DNA of 64,000 bases from DATLGB01 sp038258425 (GCA_038258425.1 JBBSPV010000018.1:1-64000); one strand, 5' to 3'. Numbered from the stretch's first letter, positions 1-9,203 are shown. Made by a program: numbers and translations. The notes: generated by a model from the letters alone, not told the origin.

Positions 1-337
1 CAGGCCCCGGGCGCGGGCGCGGCTCGACGGCCGGCCGGGCCGTGTGTGCGGCGCGCGCCGGGCCCGGCCGCGCCGGCTCGAGGCCGGCGGCGCGGACGGC
101 GGCGTCGAAGGACCCGCCGAACGCCCGCTTGACCGCGTTGGTCGAGGGCCAGTGGCCGTCGTAGTAGCGCTCGACGCGCCACTCCTGGGCACGCCAGCGC
201 GCCAGGGACGGGTTCCAGTCCGCCGAGCTCGGCGGACCGCCGTGGCGGGCGTGCCACTCGGCGATCTTCTCGATGATCGTCTCGCGGGTCCAGCGCCGTG
301 TCCGACGCCCGCCCGCGAGTTGCGCGGACGGGGTCAT
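1..337 (-). CDS. Homing-endonuclease-associated-repeat-like protein, 3' end outside window
   Basis: The reading frame opens with ATG at 337 and runs off the left edge without a stop, giving at least 112 residues. The protein starts MTPSAQLAGGRRTRRWTRET and then carries the blocks IIEKIAEWHARHG, SADWNPSLARWRAQEWR and NAVKRAFGGSFDAAVRAAG. This tryptophan-rich helical pattern is one I associate with small DNA-binding-like repeats (HNR type, related to sigma region 4 folds) that are abundant in Thermoleophilia. After the repeat the sequence becomes Pro/Ala/Arg-rich. The role is unknown; DNA binding is inference from the repeat only. No clear ribosome binding site is visible. Confidence 0.7.
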   Translation of the reverse strand, partial: MTPSAQLAGGRRTRRWTRETIIEKIAEWHARHGGPPSSADWNPSLARWRAQEWRVERYYDGHWPSTNAVKRAFGGSFDAAVRAAGLEPARPGPARAAHTARPAVEPRPRPGP

Positions 338-461
338 GTGGCGACTCAGTCCGGTGGGCTCGGGGCGTTCTGCGGCGCGTGCGCGGCCACGCGGGCGGGC
401 GTCGTCGGCCACGTGAGGCGCTTGGGGGTGACGGACGCGGGGCGCATGGGAACGGATGACG

Positions 462-1046
462 CTACCGATCGGCGTCGCCGCTGTCGAGCCCCGCGGCGGC
501 CGGACGGGCTCGAACCCGGGGCGTCATGAAGGCCAGCGCGGTGCCCAGGCCGGCTTCCGGCCGGACGGTCGCGATGTGGCGCCCGGGCTGCACGGCCGCC
601 CGGATCCGTCCCAGCCGCGCGCCGAGGTCGGCGGCGACTCGGTCGAGGTCGGCGACGACGACGGCGAGGCCCCACAGCCGGGCCGGGCCGTCGCCCTGGG
701 CGACCTCGACGACGGTGTCGCCCAGCCGGACGAAGGCCATCGGCACCGGGACCGCCGGCGGACCGGCCCGCCGGCGCTCCTCGCCGCCCAGCGCGACCAC
801 GTCGGCGACGGCGGCGCTCAGGTCACCGGCGACCAGCACGATGTGGTCGGCGCCGCTCGCCCCGTTCGGGTGGGGATCCAGCCGGCCCGCCCGCTCGGAC
901 ACCGACCATCCGGTCAGCCCGCCACCGTCGCCGGTGCAGCGCACGGCCACCGCCCCGAGGCGCACGTGCGGCCCGTCGAGGGCGAAGCCGAGCCGCGCCC
1001 ATGCCTGCGGCGCGTCACCCGCGCGCAGCTCGACCGACCGGGGCAT
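462..1046 (-). CDS. VOC (glyoxalase-like) family protein
   Basis: A 194-residue protein with two half-domains. The second begins near residue 66 with ADHIVLVAGDLSAAVADV and ends with MAFVRLGDTVVEVAQ, followed by a further beta-alpha unit and a terminal AFMTP. This is the beta-alpha-beta-beta-beta layout of the vicinal oxygen chelate fold. These proteins are usually metal-dependent enzymes or binding proteins, but nothing here fixes a substrate. The start is ATG at 1046. It lies alone between the partial left-edge gene, 124 bases away, and a divergent membrane-protein gene whose GTG is 32 bases away, so the short gap must hold both promoters. Confidence 0.75.
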   Translation of the reverse strand: MPRSVELRAGDAPQAWARLGFALDGPHVRLGAVAVRCTGDGGGLTGWSVSERAGRLDPHPNGASGADHIVLVAGDLSAAVADVVALGGEERRRAGPPAVPVPMAFVRLGDTVVEVAQGDGPARLWGLAVVVADLDRVAADLGARLGRIRAAVQPGRHIATVRPEAGLGTALAFMTPRVRARPAAAGLDSGDADR

Positions 1047-1078
1047 CGCGACCGCAGTCTCCCCTACCGTGAAGCGGC

Positions 1079-2035
1079 GTGCGTGGCCGCCTGCCCCTCC
1101 TCGGACTCGCGGTCTCGGCGGCCTGCCTCGCCGGGGTCATCTGGTGGGCGGTGCACCAGCCGGCCCCCGACCTACCGTCGTCGCCGGCGCGCCTCGCCGA
1201 CCTGCTCGGCGCCGTCGCGCTCTACACCGTGGCGACGGTCGTCCGCGCCGAGCGCTGGCATGCCCTCCTGCTCGCGGAAGGCGCGCGGCCGCCCCGTGCG
1301 GACTCCTACGCGCTGACCGTCGTCGGCTACTGCGCCAACAACGTCCTCCCCGCCCGCGCGGGCGACGCCGTGCGGGTGGTGCTCATGACCCCGCGCGCCC
1401 ACACGTCGACGCGCACGGTGATCGGGACGCTCGTGGCCGAGCGGCTGCTCGACGTCGCGGTCATCCTCGCCCTGTTCCTCGTCGTCGGCTACGCGCTGCT
1501 CGGCAACGTCGGGGGCGGCGACCTCGAGATCGTCGCGCTCGTGACCCTCGCCGGCGTGGTGGCGGTCACGGCCGGGGTCGTGCTGCTGCGGCGCAACCTG
1601 CGCCTGCACGAGCTCGTGCGGCCGATGCTCACCTCGACGCTGGGCCTGCGCGGCGCCCACGGCGCGCGGATGCTCGCGGTCACCGTCGGAATCTGGCTGC
1701 TCGAGTGCTGCGTGTGGATGACCGTCGGGGCGGCCGCCGGCCTGCGGATGACGTTCCTCGAGGGCGTCTACCTCGTAGCCCTCGCCAGCGTGTTCTCCAT
1801 GATCCCCTCCGGCCCCGCCTACGCCGGCACCCAGGACACGGCCGCCGTGGTCGGGATCAAGGCCATCGGGGGCTCCGGGTCGCTCGCGGTGACCTACCTG
1901 CTCGTCCTGCGCTTCGTCCTGCAGGTGCCGATCACCGTCGTCGGCTTCGTCCTGCTGGCGGTCCGCTACGGGGGCATTGCCATGCTGCGCAACGCGGTCA
2001 CCTCCCGGACGGCGGCCGATACCGCGACGTCATGA
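1079..2035 (+). CDS. Lysylphosphatidylglycerol synthase TM-region / flippase-like membrane protein
   Basis: A 318-residue polytopic membrane protein with about eight hydrophobic segments. It resembles the UPF0104 / LPG-synthase transmembrane family: the central GYCANNVLPARAGDAVRVV stretch is the conserved N-x-x-x-P-x-R-x-G-(D/E)-x-x-R motif, and a second conserved area reads SVFSMIPSGPAYAGTQ. Family members are thought to move or modify lipid-linked glycans or lipids. The start is GTG at 1079. The stop overlaps the ATG of the next gene (ATGA at 2032-2035), so the two are translationally coupled, which fits joint work on a glycan or glycolipid. Confidence 0.8.
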   Translation: MRGRLPLLGLAVSAACLAGVIWWAVHQPAPDLPSSPARLADLLGAVALYTVATVVRAERWHALLLAEGARPPRADSYALTVVGYCANNVLPARAGDAVRVVLMTPRAHTSTRTVIGTLVAERLLDVAVILALFLVVGYALLGNVGGGDLEIVALVTLAGVVAVTAGVVLLRRNLRLHELVRPMLTSTLGLRGAHGARMLAVTVGIWLLECCVWMTVGAAAGLRMTFLEGVYLVALASVFSMIPSGPAYAGTQDTAAVVGIKAIGGSGSLAVTYLLVLRFVLQVPITVVGFVLLAVRYGGIAMLRNAVTSRTAADTATS

Positions 2036-3636
2036 CCGCCACGAGCGACCCGTCCGCGGTCTCGGGCGGCGCGGCACGCGACCAGCCCGCCGGCCGCTCC
2101 CGGGCCGAGCTCCTGCTCTGGGGCGCGCTCATCGTCCTCGCCCTCGCCCTGCGCCTGCTCGACCTCGGGGACCGGCCGTTCCACCACGACGAGAGCCAGG
2201 ACGCCTACTTCTCGTGGACCTTCCGCCACGACTTCGCCTCCTACCACTACGACCCGCTGCTGCACGGGCCGCTGCGCTTCTTCCTCACCGCCGGCGTCTA
2301 CGTGCTCTTCGGCGCGTCGGACTTCACGGCCCGGCTGGCCCCGGCGCTCATGGGCACCGTCTGCGTCGCGCTGCCCCTCCTGCTGCGACGCCAGCTCGGC
2401 CGCGGCGGCGCGCTCGCCGCCGCCGTCGCGCTCTGCGTCGGGCCAAGCTTTCTGTACTTCTCGCGCTTCGCCCGCGAGGACATCTACTTCGCGACGCTCG
2501 CGCTCGGCCTGATCGTCGCGGTGTGGCGCTTCCTGGAGCGCCCATCGCGCGCCGGCCCGCCGGTGATCTTCGCGCTCGTGGCGCTGATGTTCACGTGCAA
2601 GGAGACGGCGTTCATCGCCATGGCCGTCGCTGGGGCGTTCTTCATCCCCGCGGCGCTGTGGCCTCGCAGCGGCGTGTGGGCCGCGGTGCGGGGCGTCGGC
2701 TGGCGACCGTGGGCGGTGGGCGCCGCCGCCTTCCTCGTCGTGTGGGCCGTGTTCTTCGGCCGGCTGTTCACCGACTGGGGCTTCCACGCCCCGAACGCCG
2801 ACGGGTACTACAGCGGCTTCCTCGGCGGCTTCACGGACGGGATCCGCTACTGGCTGCAGCAGCAGCCCGTCGCCCGCGGCGGCGAGTCGCCCTGGCTGTA
2901 CCCGGCCATCCTCTTCGGGGACGAGTGGCCGGTGCTCCTGCTCGGCGGCGTCGGGATCGTCGCCGCCTTCCGGCGCCCGACGGTCATGCGGCTGTTCCTC
3001 GTCTGGGCCTTTGCCGGCTCCCTCGGGCTCTACATGTGGGCCTCCGAGCGCTTCGCCTGGCTCGTGCTGCACCCGCTGCTGCCGCTGATCCTGCTCGCGG
3101 GGATCGGGGTCCAGGCGCTGTGGGACGCCTCGCGCACGCGCGGGGCGCGCGTCGCCCTCGGCGTCGTGCTGGCGCTCGGCCTCACGCACACGGCGTACGC
3201 CTCCTGGCAGGCCAACGCCCAGCTCGGCGCGAACCCCCGCGAGCTGCTGGTCTCCACCCAGTCGCCGCGGCAGGTCAAGGACGTCGTGCGGCGGGTGCGC
3301 GCCATGGGGCCGGGCACGACGATCACCGTGGACACCCACGACGGGGCGACCTTCCCGTACGCCTGGTACTTCCGCGACGACGACGTCGGCTACATCGACA
3401 TGACCCGGCCGGGCTACACCCCCGACACGGACGTGCTGATCATGACGCAGGAGGCCCAGTCGGCCCTCGGTGCGCGGCTGGCGGGCTACCGGGGCCGGCG
3501 CTTCGCCTTCCGGGTCTGGTGGGTGCGCGACTGGTCCGCGGCGACCTCGGCGCGGGGGTGGTGGCGCTACGTCGCCGACCGCCGGCCCTGGAGCCCGACC
3601 GGCGGCCTGGACGAGTACCTCTACGTCCGGCGCTGA
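2032..3636 (+). CDS. TIGR03663-like polytopic membrane protein (Agl23/GT-C-like)
   Basis: A 534-residue protein with many transmembrane helices. An acidic motif, PFHHDESQDAYF, lies in the first extracytoplasmic loop (residues 49-60), like the first-loop acidic residues of dolichol/undecaprenyl-phosphate-sugar-dependent GT-C glycosyltransferases. The pattern matches the TIGR03663 family, often labelled flippase-activity-associated protein. A soluble C-terminal part from about residue 400 contains TVDTHDGATFPYAWYF. The start overlaps the upstream flippase-like gene by four bases. The next gene, convergent, is a DUF2298 protein, and the two families are often neighbours. A role in cell-envelope glycan transfer is inference. 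Confidence 0.8.
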   Translation: MTATSDPSAVSGGAARDQPAGRSRAELLLWGALIVLALALRLLDLGDRPFHHDESQDAYFSWTFRHDFASYHYDPLLHGPLRFFLTAGVYVLFGASDFTARLAPALMGTVCVALPLLLRRQLGRGGALAAAVALCVGPSFLYFSRFAREDIYFATLALGLIVAVWRFLERPSRAGPPVIFALVALMFTCKETAFIAMAVAGAFFIPAALWPRSGVWAAVRGVGWRPWAVGAAAFLVVWAVFFGRLFTDWGFHAPNADGYYSGFLGGFTDGIRYWLQQQPVARGGESPWLYPAILFGDEWPVLLLGGVGIVAAFRRPTVMRLFLVWAFAGSLGLYMWASERFAWLVLHPLLPLILLAGIGVQALWDASRTRGARVALGVVLALGLTHTAYASWQANAQLGANPRELLVSTQSPRQVKDVVRRVRAMGPGTTITVDTHDGATFPYAWYFRDDDVGYIDMTRPGYTPDTDVLIMTQEAQSALGARLAGYRGRRFAFRVWWVRDWSAATSARGWWRYVADRRPWSPTGGLDEYLYVRR

Positions 3637-3701
3637 GGCGCCTCGTCGCTCCCGCGGTGCGCCGGCGTCCTGGCCGTCGCACCGCGCCAGTGGATCCAGC
3701 C

Positions 3702-5825
3702 TCAGACGGCGTACACCGACGTGCCCGCGCGGGTGAAGACCCGCCGGCCGAGGCCCCGGACGGCCCCGATGCGGCCGTAGGTCGCGCGCTCCAGCGGCCC
3801 GACCACGACGTAGTCGATCCCGTAGCGCCGCACGACCCGCCGCGCCCGCCCAGGGTCCCGGGTGCGGTAGAGGACCGCGAGGTCCTGGCGGCGCGTGCCG
3901 ACGTCGTGGCTCCACTGCAGCTCATGGCCCTGCCAGCCGAGGACGGCCGGGCGGCCCGTATAGGTGGACATGCGGCCGTTGCCCGCGACGGAGTAGTCGT
4001 CGCCGACCGCCTCGGCGAGCACCGCGTCGCCCGGCACGTGCCCGCGCAGCCAGTCGATCGCGTAGAGGTCGCCGGGCGCCGAGCCGGCGAGCCAGCCGCG
4101 CCCCTCGAGCGTCGGCGACCGGGCGAAGCCGTCCGTCCGGCCGACCGCCGCGCCGACCGGATAGGCGAGCCCGACCACCACCAGGACGCCGGCGACCCCG
4201 AGCCAGCCGGCGCGGGGCACGCGCTGCGGCAGCCACCGCGGGGCCGCGGCCACCACGACGCCGCCGGCGATCGCGAGCAGCAGCCAGGCCTGGTAGCCGA
4301 GCTTGAACACGGTGTTCATCCGCACGAACGGCGTGCCGGCGAACTCGTCGCGCACGGAGACGACCTCGGGGACGGCGAGGCAGGCGACGCCCGTGGCGAC
4401 GAGGAGCCAGACCAGGCGCTCGGCCGGCGGACGGTCGCGGGCGAGGGCCAGAGCGAGCGCCGCCACGGCCACGCCGGTCAGCAGCGCCGCGCCGCCGAGC
4501 CGTGCCCCGGCGAGGACGACCGCGAGGGCCACGGTGGCGGCGGCGGCCGCGGCGGCCACCCGCGGCGCGCGGCGGGCCTGCAGCGCCAGCGGGACCAGCA
4601 ACAGCCACAGCAGCGCGCCCTCCATGACCGCGTGGTGGCCGAGGAAGCGCCCGAGCGGCTCGCGGGTCGCGGTCGCCACCACGGCGAGCCCCCCGGCGTT
4701 AGGGTCGAAGTGCACCACGAAGGGCGCGACCAGCACGAGGCCGCCCACCACCACGAGGCCGCCCCACACGGCGGCACGCCCGCGCCGTCGCCGCCCCGCG
4801 GGCGTGGCGGCCCAGCCGGCCAGGGCCGCGAGCATGAGCCCGGTCGTGACCGGCCACGACCACGCGTTGACCGTGTAGAGGATCCCGAGCGAGAGCGCCG
4901 CGCAGCCCGTCGTCCACCAGCCCCCGCCGCGGGGCGGCCCGCTCATGGCCACCTGGACGACGAAGGCCAGCGCGAGCAGCGTCAGCGGCACCGCGAGCAG
5001 GTGGGCGTGCAGGTCGCCGACGGCGAAGGAGAACGCCGGGAACTCGTTGATCGTGCCCGGCACGACGCGCGACGGGCTGAACCAGTCGAACGACTGCAGC
5101 GGGCCGGCGTGCAGCGCCTCCCAACCCCCGCGCAGGTTGCCCATGAGCGCGAGCAGCACGACCGCGGCCGCCCCGGCGAGCAGCGGTCGCCGGACGGGCA
5201 GGCCCTGGCGGCGGCCGGTCTCGGCGAGCGCCGCGGCCACCGCGAAGGCCGCGGTGACCACGAGCGCGAAGGTCGCGGCGAGCGCGAGGTTGTACCCCTG
5301 GCTCGGCTCGACGCCGGTCAGCCGGATGAGCAGCCCCGCCATGAGGTGCCCGAGGTAGTAGTAGTTGAGCTGGTCCCCGGCGAGCCACGGGTCGTGCGGG
5401 GGGAAGTGGTCGGCGACGATCGTGGCGTTCGTGAGCGCCATGTCCATCGGCTTCTCCGTGCCCCAGACGTCCGGGCTGAAGCTCACGAGCAGCGCGGCGG
5501 CGAGGACGGCGCCCGCGAAGAGGAGCTCCGTGGCGAGCGTCAGGCGGCGGCGGAACGGGTCCGGCGCCGGCGCCCGCGGGCCGCGCCGGCGCGCGGCCGC
5601 AGCGCCGGCGGCCAGGACGAGCACGCCGCCGCCGAGCAGCACCGGGCCGTTGGGGATGCCGAGGCTGCCCGCCAGCCACACCCCCCAGCCGAGCAACAGC
5701 AGGGCCAGCACCCGGCCGAGGCCGGCGCCGGCGCCCGGGAGTCGGCTCAGGGCCCGCGCGGCCAGCGGCGAGCCGAGCAGGCCGAGGACCTCGAGCACGA
5801 GCAACAAGCGCACGGTCTGCGACAC
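3702..5825 (-). CDS. DUF2298 (Chlor_Arch_YYY) polytopic membrane protein
   Basis: A 707-residue integral membrane protein with a dozen or more hydrophobic helices. The block WGTEKPMDMALTNA (residues 121-134), followed by DPWLAGDQLNYYYLGH (145-160), is the hallmark of the DUF2298/YYY family. The C-terminus is soluble and mixed alpha/beta, with DYVVVGPLER near residue 665. The family has the topology of lipid-sugar-dependent glycosyltransferases, but I know of no proven reaction. It is convergent with the TIGR03663-like gene (65 bases between stops), and no strong terminator hairpin is visible there. The start is ATG at 5825, 42 bases from a divergent enzyme gene. Confidence 0.8.
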   Translation of the reverse strand: MSQTVRLLLVLEVLGLLGSPLAARALSRLPGAGAGLGRVLALLLLGWGVWLAGSLGIPNGPVLLGGGVLVLAAGAAAARRRGPRAPAPDPFRRRLTLATELLFAGAVLAAALLVSFSPDVWGTEKPMDMALTNATIVADHFPPHDPWLAGDQLNYYYLGHLMAGLLIRLTGVEPSQGYNLALAATFALVVTAAFAVAAALAETGRRQGLPVRRPLLAGAAAVVLLALMGNLRGGWEALHAGPLQSFDWFSPSRVVPGTINEFPAFSFAVGDLHAHLLAVPLTLLALAFVVQVAMSGPPRGGGWWTTGCAALSLGILYTVNAWSWPVTTGLMLAALAGWAATPAGRRRRGRAAVWGGLVVVGGLVLVAPFVVHFDPNAGGLAVVATATREPLGRFLGHHAVMEGALLWLLLVPLALQARRAPRVAAAAAAATVALAVVLAGARLGGAALLTGVAVAALALALARDRPPAERLVWLLVATGVACLAVPEVVSVRDEFAGTPFVRMNTVFKLGYQAWLLLAIAGGVVVAAAPRWLPQRVPRAGWLGVAGVLVVVGLAYPVGAAVGRTDGFARSPTLEGRGWLAGSAPGDLYAIDWLRGHVPGDAVLAEAVGDDYSVAGNGRMSTYTGRPAVLGWQGHELQWSHDVGTRRQDLAVLYRTRDPGRARRVVRRYGIDYVVVGPLERATYGRIGAVRGLGRRVFTRAGTSVYAV

Positions 5826-5867
5826 GCCGGGCCGAGCCTACCCGCGCCACCTGGGAGACTCCGGCGG

Positions 5868-6944
5868 ATGCGCAGCTACGACCGGCTGGCCTCCCTCCCC
5901 GTCCGGATCGACGGCTACGAGCTCGAGGCCCTCGTCCGCCCCTCCCCGTTCTTCACGCGCCGCACGACCGTCTTCCACCTCCGCGGCGCCGGGCACACCG
6001 GCGTGGGCGAGGACGTCACCTACGACCCCGACGATCAGGACCGCCAGCAGGCAGCCGGGCCGGTGCTGCCGCTGCGCGGGGACTGGACGCTCGACTCCCT
6101 CTCGGCCCACCTGGACGGCCTCGATCTCTTCGGCGGCGCGCCGCCGTCCATGGCGCCCGACCTCGACTACCGCCGCTGGGCGCTCGAGTCGGCCGCGCTG
6201 GACCTCGCCCTGCGCCAGGCCGGCGAGCCGCTGCACGCGGCGCTCGAGCGTGAGCCGCGACCGCTGACCTTCGGCGTCTCGCTGCGCCTGGGCGACCCCC
6301 CCAGCGCGGCCGCCGTCGTGGATCGGATCGCCGCCTACGGGCCCTCCGTGCGCTTCAAGCTCGACTACGCGCCCGAGTGGAGCCCGGAGCTCATCGGCCA
6401 GCTCGCCGCCACCGGCGCGACGGACGTCGTCGACTTCAAGGGCGCCTACAAGGGCACGCCGGTCGACGTGGTGACCGACGCCGACGTCTACCGGGCCTGC
6501 GCCGAGGCGTTCCCCGCCGCCTGGCTCGAGGACCCCGACCTCACCGACGCCGGCGCGGCGGCCGTCCTGCAGCCGCACCTGGACCGGGTGACCTGGGACG
6601 CGCCGATCCACTCCGTGCAGGACGTGACCCGCCTCGACCACCTGCCCCGCGGCGGCAACTGCAAGCCGTCGCGCTTCGGGTCGCTGGCGCGCCTGTTCGA
6701 CTTCTACGACTTCGCCGCCGAGCACGACATGACGCTCTACGGCGGCGGCCAGTCCGAGCTCGGGCCGGGCCGCGGGCAGATCCAGCTGCTCGCCGCGATC
6801 TTCCACCCCGACGGCCCCAACGACGTGGCGCCGGCCGGCTGGGACCAGGACCCGTTCCCGCCCAGCGGCCTGCCCACGAGCCCGCTCGACCCCGCCCCGG
6901 ACACGCTCGGGTTCCGCCGCGCCGGGCCGCCCGCCGCCGCGTAG
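5868..6944 (+). CDS. Enolase-superfamily (mandelate racemase/muconate lactonizing type) enzyme
   Basis: A 358-residue protein. Near the middle VRFKLDYAPEW carries a candidate catalytic lysine. VVDFKG, AWLEDPDL and TWDAPIHS supply the successive acidic residues expected as magnesium ligands at barrel strand ends. Near the end, GGNCKPSRFGS and GGGQSELGPGR resemble the last barrel strands. The substrate is not recognisable. These enzymes abstract a proton alpha to a carboxylate. The start is ATG at 5868. It is the first of a run of same-strand genes, and the gap to the next start is ten bases. Confidence 0.75.
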   Translation: MRSYDRLASLPVRIDGYELEALVRPSPFFTRRTTVFHLRGAGHTGVGEDVTYDPDDQDRQQAAGPVLPLRGDWTLDSLSAHLDGLDLFGGAPPSMAPDLDYRRWALESAALDLALRQAGEPLHAALEREPRPLTFGVSLRLGDPPSAAAVVDRIAAYGPSVRFKLDYAPEWSPELIGQLAATGATDVVDFKGAYKGTPVDVVTDADVYRACAEAFPAAWLEDPDLTDAGAAAVLQPHLDRVTWDAPIHSVQDVTRLDHLPRGGNCKPSRFGSLARLFDFYDFAAEHDMTLYGGGQSELGPGRGQIQLLAAIFHPDGPNDVAPAGWDQDPFPPSGLPTSPLDPAPDTLGFRRAGPPAAA

Positions 6945-6954
6945 ACTGCCGCCC

Positions 6955-7569
6955 GTGCCGCCCAAGCAGCGTCCCGTCCGCATCGAGAACAAGTCGGCGC
7001 TGGCCGCGATGCAGCGGCTGGAGACCCGCTCCGACGAGGAGCTGCTGGCCGAGACGCGGCACCGCTCGGCCGCTCAGGCCATCCTCGGCGCCCGCGCCGC
7101 CGAGCGCTACGACGCGACGACCGCGCGCGAGCACTTCCGTGCCTCGATCGCCGCCGCCCGGCCGCAGGAGCGCCTGCAGCTGCGGCGCATGGCCGAGGCC
7201 TCGCTGGCGCTCGCAGAGCGCCGCGCGGGCGACCTCAAGGTCGCGACGGAGCGCCTCGGCCAGACGCCGCCGTCCAACCGCCAGCTGCTCGCCCTGCGGG
7301 CCATGGGCGTCGTCGCGCCGGGCGGCAGCGCGCCCATGTGGCGCCGCGTGGCCGGCGTGCTGCTCCTGATCCTCATCGTCATCGCGCTGCTCGCCCTCGG
7401 CTGGGCCCTCGTCAAGCTCGTGGCCCTGCCGCTCGGCGGCGTGGACTCCGCGATCGCGATCTTCTACGGCTTCGTGCTCGTCGTGATCGTGCTCGGCGCC
7501 CTCGCCTTCCGCGGGCGCCGCAAGCAGAAGCAGGCTCGCGTCAAGGCAGCGGAGCAGCGCCGAGCCTGA
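6955..7569 (+). CDS. Small membrane protein with N-terminal helical domain, unknown function
   Basis: A 204-residue protein I do not recognise. The first 125 residues are Ala/Arg/Glu-rich and predicted helical, like a repeat or coiled-coil cytosolic domain. They are followed by two hydrophobic segments (about 130-155 and 165-185) and a strongly basic tail, GRRKQKQARVKAAEQRR. The start is GTG at 6955, ten bases after the enolase-like gene, and the stop TGA shares its last base with the ATG of the acyl-CoA ligase (TGATG). Co-transcription with its neighbours is likely. No function can be given. Confidence 0.65.
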   Translation: MPPKQRPVRIENKSALAAMQRLETRSDEELLAETRHRSAAQAILGARAAERYDATTAREHFRASIAAARPQERLQLRRMAEASLALAERRAGDLKVATERLGQTPPSNRQLLALRAMGVVAPGGSAPMWRRVAGVLLLILIVIALLALGWALVKLVALPLGGVDSAIAIFYGFVLVVIVLGALAFRGRRKQKQARVKAAEQRRA

Positions 7570-9203
7570 TGGGCGACTCGTACGAGAGCGGTCCCTCCGC
7601 GGCCCCGCTGCTCGGCGAGACCATCGGCGCCAACCTCGAGCGCACGGTCGCGGCCCATCCCGACCGTGAGGCGCTCGTCGTCGTTCACCAGGACGTGCGG
7701 CTGACCTACGCGCAGTTCGACGCCGAGGTCGATCGTGTCGCCCGCGCCCTGATGGCGGCCGGGCTGCAGGTCGGCGATCGGATGGGCGTCTGGGCACCCA
7801 ACCGCGTCGAGTGGGTGCTCGTGCAGTACGCGTCGGCCAAGGCCGGAGTGATCCTCGTCAACGTCAATCCGGCCTACCGCGCCTCCGAGCTCGGCTACGT
7901 GCTGCAGCAGTCGGGCTGCCGGATGCTCGTCGCCGCGCGCGAGTTCAAGGGCGCGGACTACGTGGCGATGGTCGACGAGGTGCGCGCGGACTGCCCGGGG
8001 CTGGAGCGCACGGTGTTCCTCGACGGCGCCGGGTGGGACGAGCTGCTCGACGGGGCCGCCGAGGTCACCGGGGAGGCCCTGCGCGAGCGCGCCGGCGCGC
8101 TGCAGTTCGACGACCCGATCAACCTCCAGTACACCAGCGGCACCACGGGCTTTCCCAAGGGCGCGACGCTGTCGCACCACAACATCCTCAACAACGGCTA
8201 CTTCGTCGGCGAGGGCTGCCGCTACACGCACGAGGACCGGGTCTGCATCCCCGTGCCCTTCTACCACTGCTTCGGGATGGTCATGGGCAACCTCGGCTGC
8301 ACCACGCACGGCGCCTGCATGGTCGTGCCCGCGGACGCCTTCGACCCGGCCGCCACCCTGCGAGCGGTGCAGGACGAGCGCTGCACGTCGCTGTACGGCG
8401 TGCCGACGATGTTCCTCGCCGAGCTGAACGAACTCGACCACCGGCCGTACGAGCTCGGCAGCCTGCGTACCGGGATCATGGCCGGCTCCCCCTGCCCGGT
8501 CGAGGTCATGCGCAAGGTCGTCGACAGCATGCACATGCCGGAGGTGACCATCTGCTACGGGATGACGGAGACCTCGCCGGTGTCCACGCAGACGGGGGCC
8601 GACGACGAGCTCGAGCGCCGCGTGGCGACCGTCGGGCGCGTCCACCCGCACGTCGAGGTCAAGGTCGTCGATCCCGAGACCGGGCACGTGGTGCCGCGCG
8701 GGGAGCCGGGCGAGCTCTGCACTCGCGCCTACTCCGTCATGCTCGGCTACTGGGAGGAACCGGACAAGACCGCGGAGGCCATCGACGGCGCCGGCTGGAT
8801 GCACACGGGCGATCTCGCCGCCATGGACGAGGAGGGGTACCTCAAGATCGTCGGCCGCTCCAAGGACCTCGTCATCCGCGGTGGGGAGAACGTCTATCCG
8901 CGGGAGGTCGAGGAGTTCCTCTACGGGCACCCGGAGGTCGCCGACGTGCAGGTCGTCGGCGTGCCGGACGAGCGCTACGGGGAGGAGCTCGCGGCCTTCG
9001 TCGTCGCCCGCGAGGGCGCCGAGCCCGATCCTGAGGCGCTGCGCGAGCACTGCCGCGGCCGGATCGCGCACTACAAGGTCCCGCGCTACGTCCTGCTCGT
9101 CGAGGACCTGCCCATGACGGTCACCGGCAAGGTCCAGAAGTTCAAGCTCCGCGAGCAGGCGATCGCCGAGCTCGGGCTCGCCGCGCAGGCGGAGACGGCA
9201 TGA
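7569..9203 (+). CDS. Acyl-CoA synthetase (AMP-forming), fatty-acid type
   Basis: A 544-residue adenylate-forming enzyme. The P-loop motif YTSGTTGFPKGA lies at 188-199, the A5 motif reads YGMTETSP, and the C-terminal hinge is GRSKDLVIRGGENVYP. The adenylation lysine is in TVTGKVQKFKLRE near the end. It would activate a carboxylic acid with ATP and load it onto CoA. Length and motifs fit medium or long-chain acyl-CoA ligases, but chain length cannot be told. The start ATG overlaps the previous stop, and the stop TGA overlaps the ATG of a GST-family gene, so the group is probably one transcript. Confidence 0.9.
   Translation: MGDSYESGPSAAPLLGETIGANLERTVAAHPDREALVVVHQDVRLTYAQFDAEVDRVARALMAAGLQVGDRMGVWAPNRVEWVLVQYASAKAGVILVNVNPAYRASELGYVLQQSGCRMLVAAREFKGADYVAMVDEVRADCPGLERTVFLDGAGWDELLDGAAEVTGEALRERAGALQFDDPINLQYTSGTTGFPKGATLSHHNILNNGYFVGEGCRYTHEDRVCIPVPFYHCFGMVMGNLGCTTHGACMVVPADAFDPAATLRAVQDERCTSLYGVPTMFLAELNELDHRPYELGSLRTGIMAGSPCPVEVMRKVVDSMHMPEVTICYGMTETSPVSTQTGADDELERRVATVGRVHPHVEVKVVDPETGHVVPRGEPGELCTRAYSVMLGYWEEPDKTAEAIDGAGWMHTGDLAAMDEEGYLKIVGRSKDLVIRGGENVYPREVEEFLYGHPEVADVQVVGVPDERYGEELAAFVVAREGAEPDPEALREHCRGRIAHYKVPRYVLLVEDLPMTVTGKVQKFKLREQAIAELGLAAQAETA

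Noticed and set aside
505..522. GGGCTCGAACCCGGGG looks like a tRNA T-arm.
   Set aside because: It lies inside the VOC gene and there is no acceptor stem, D-arm or anticodon arm around it.
526..3636. A single long open frame spanning the VOC, flippase-like and TIGR03663-like genes.
   Set aside because: Only its last 535 codons, from ATG 2032, read as real protein. The upstream part is Arg/Pro/Ala-rich shadow coding of other genes in GC-rich DNA.
1977..6944. A 1655-codon plus-strand frame.
   Set aside because: Residues before 5868 are low-complexity shadow of genes in other frames. The real protein is the enolase-superfamily enzyme from 5868.
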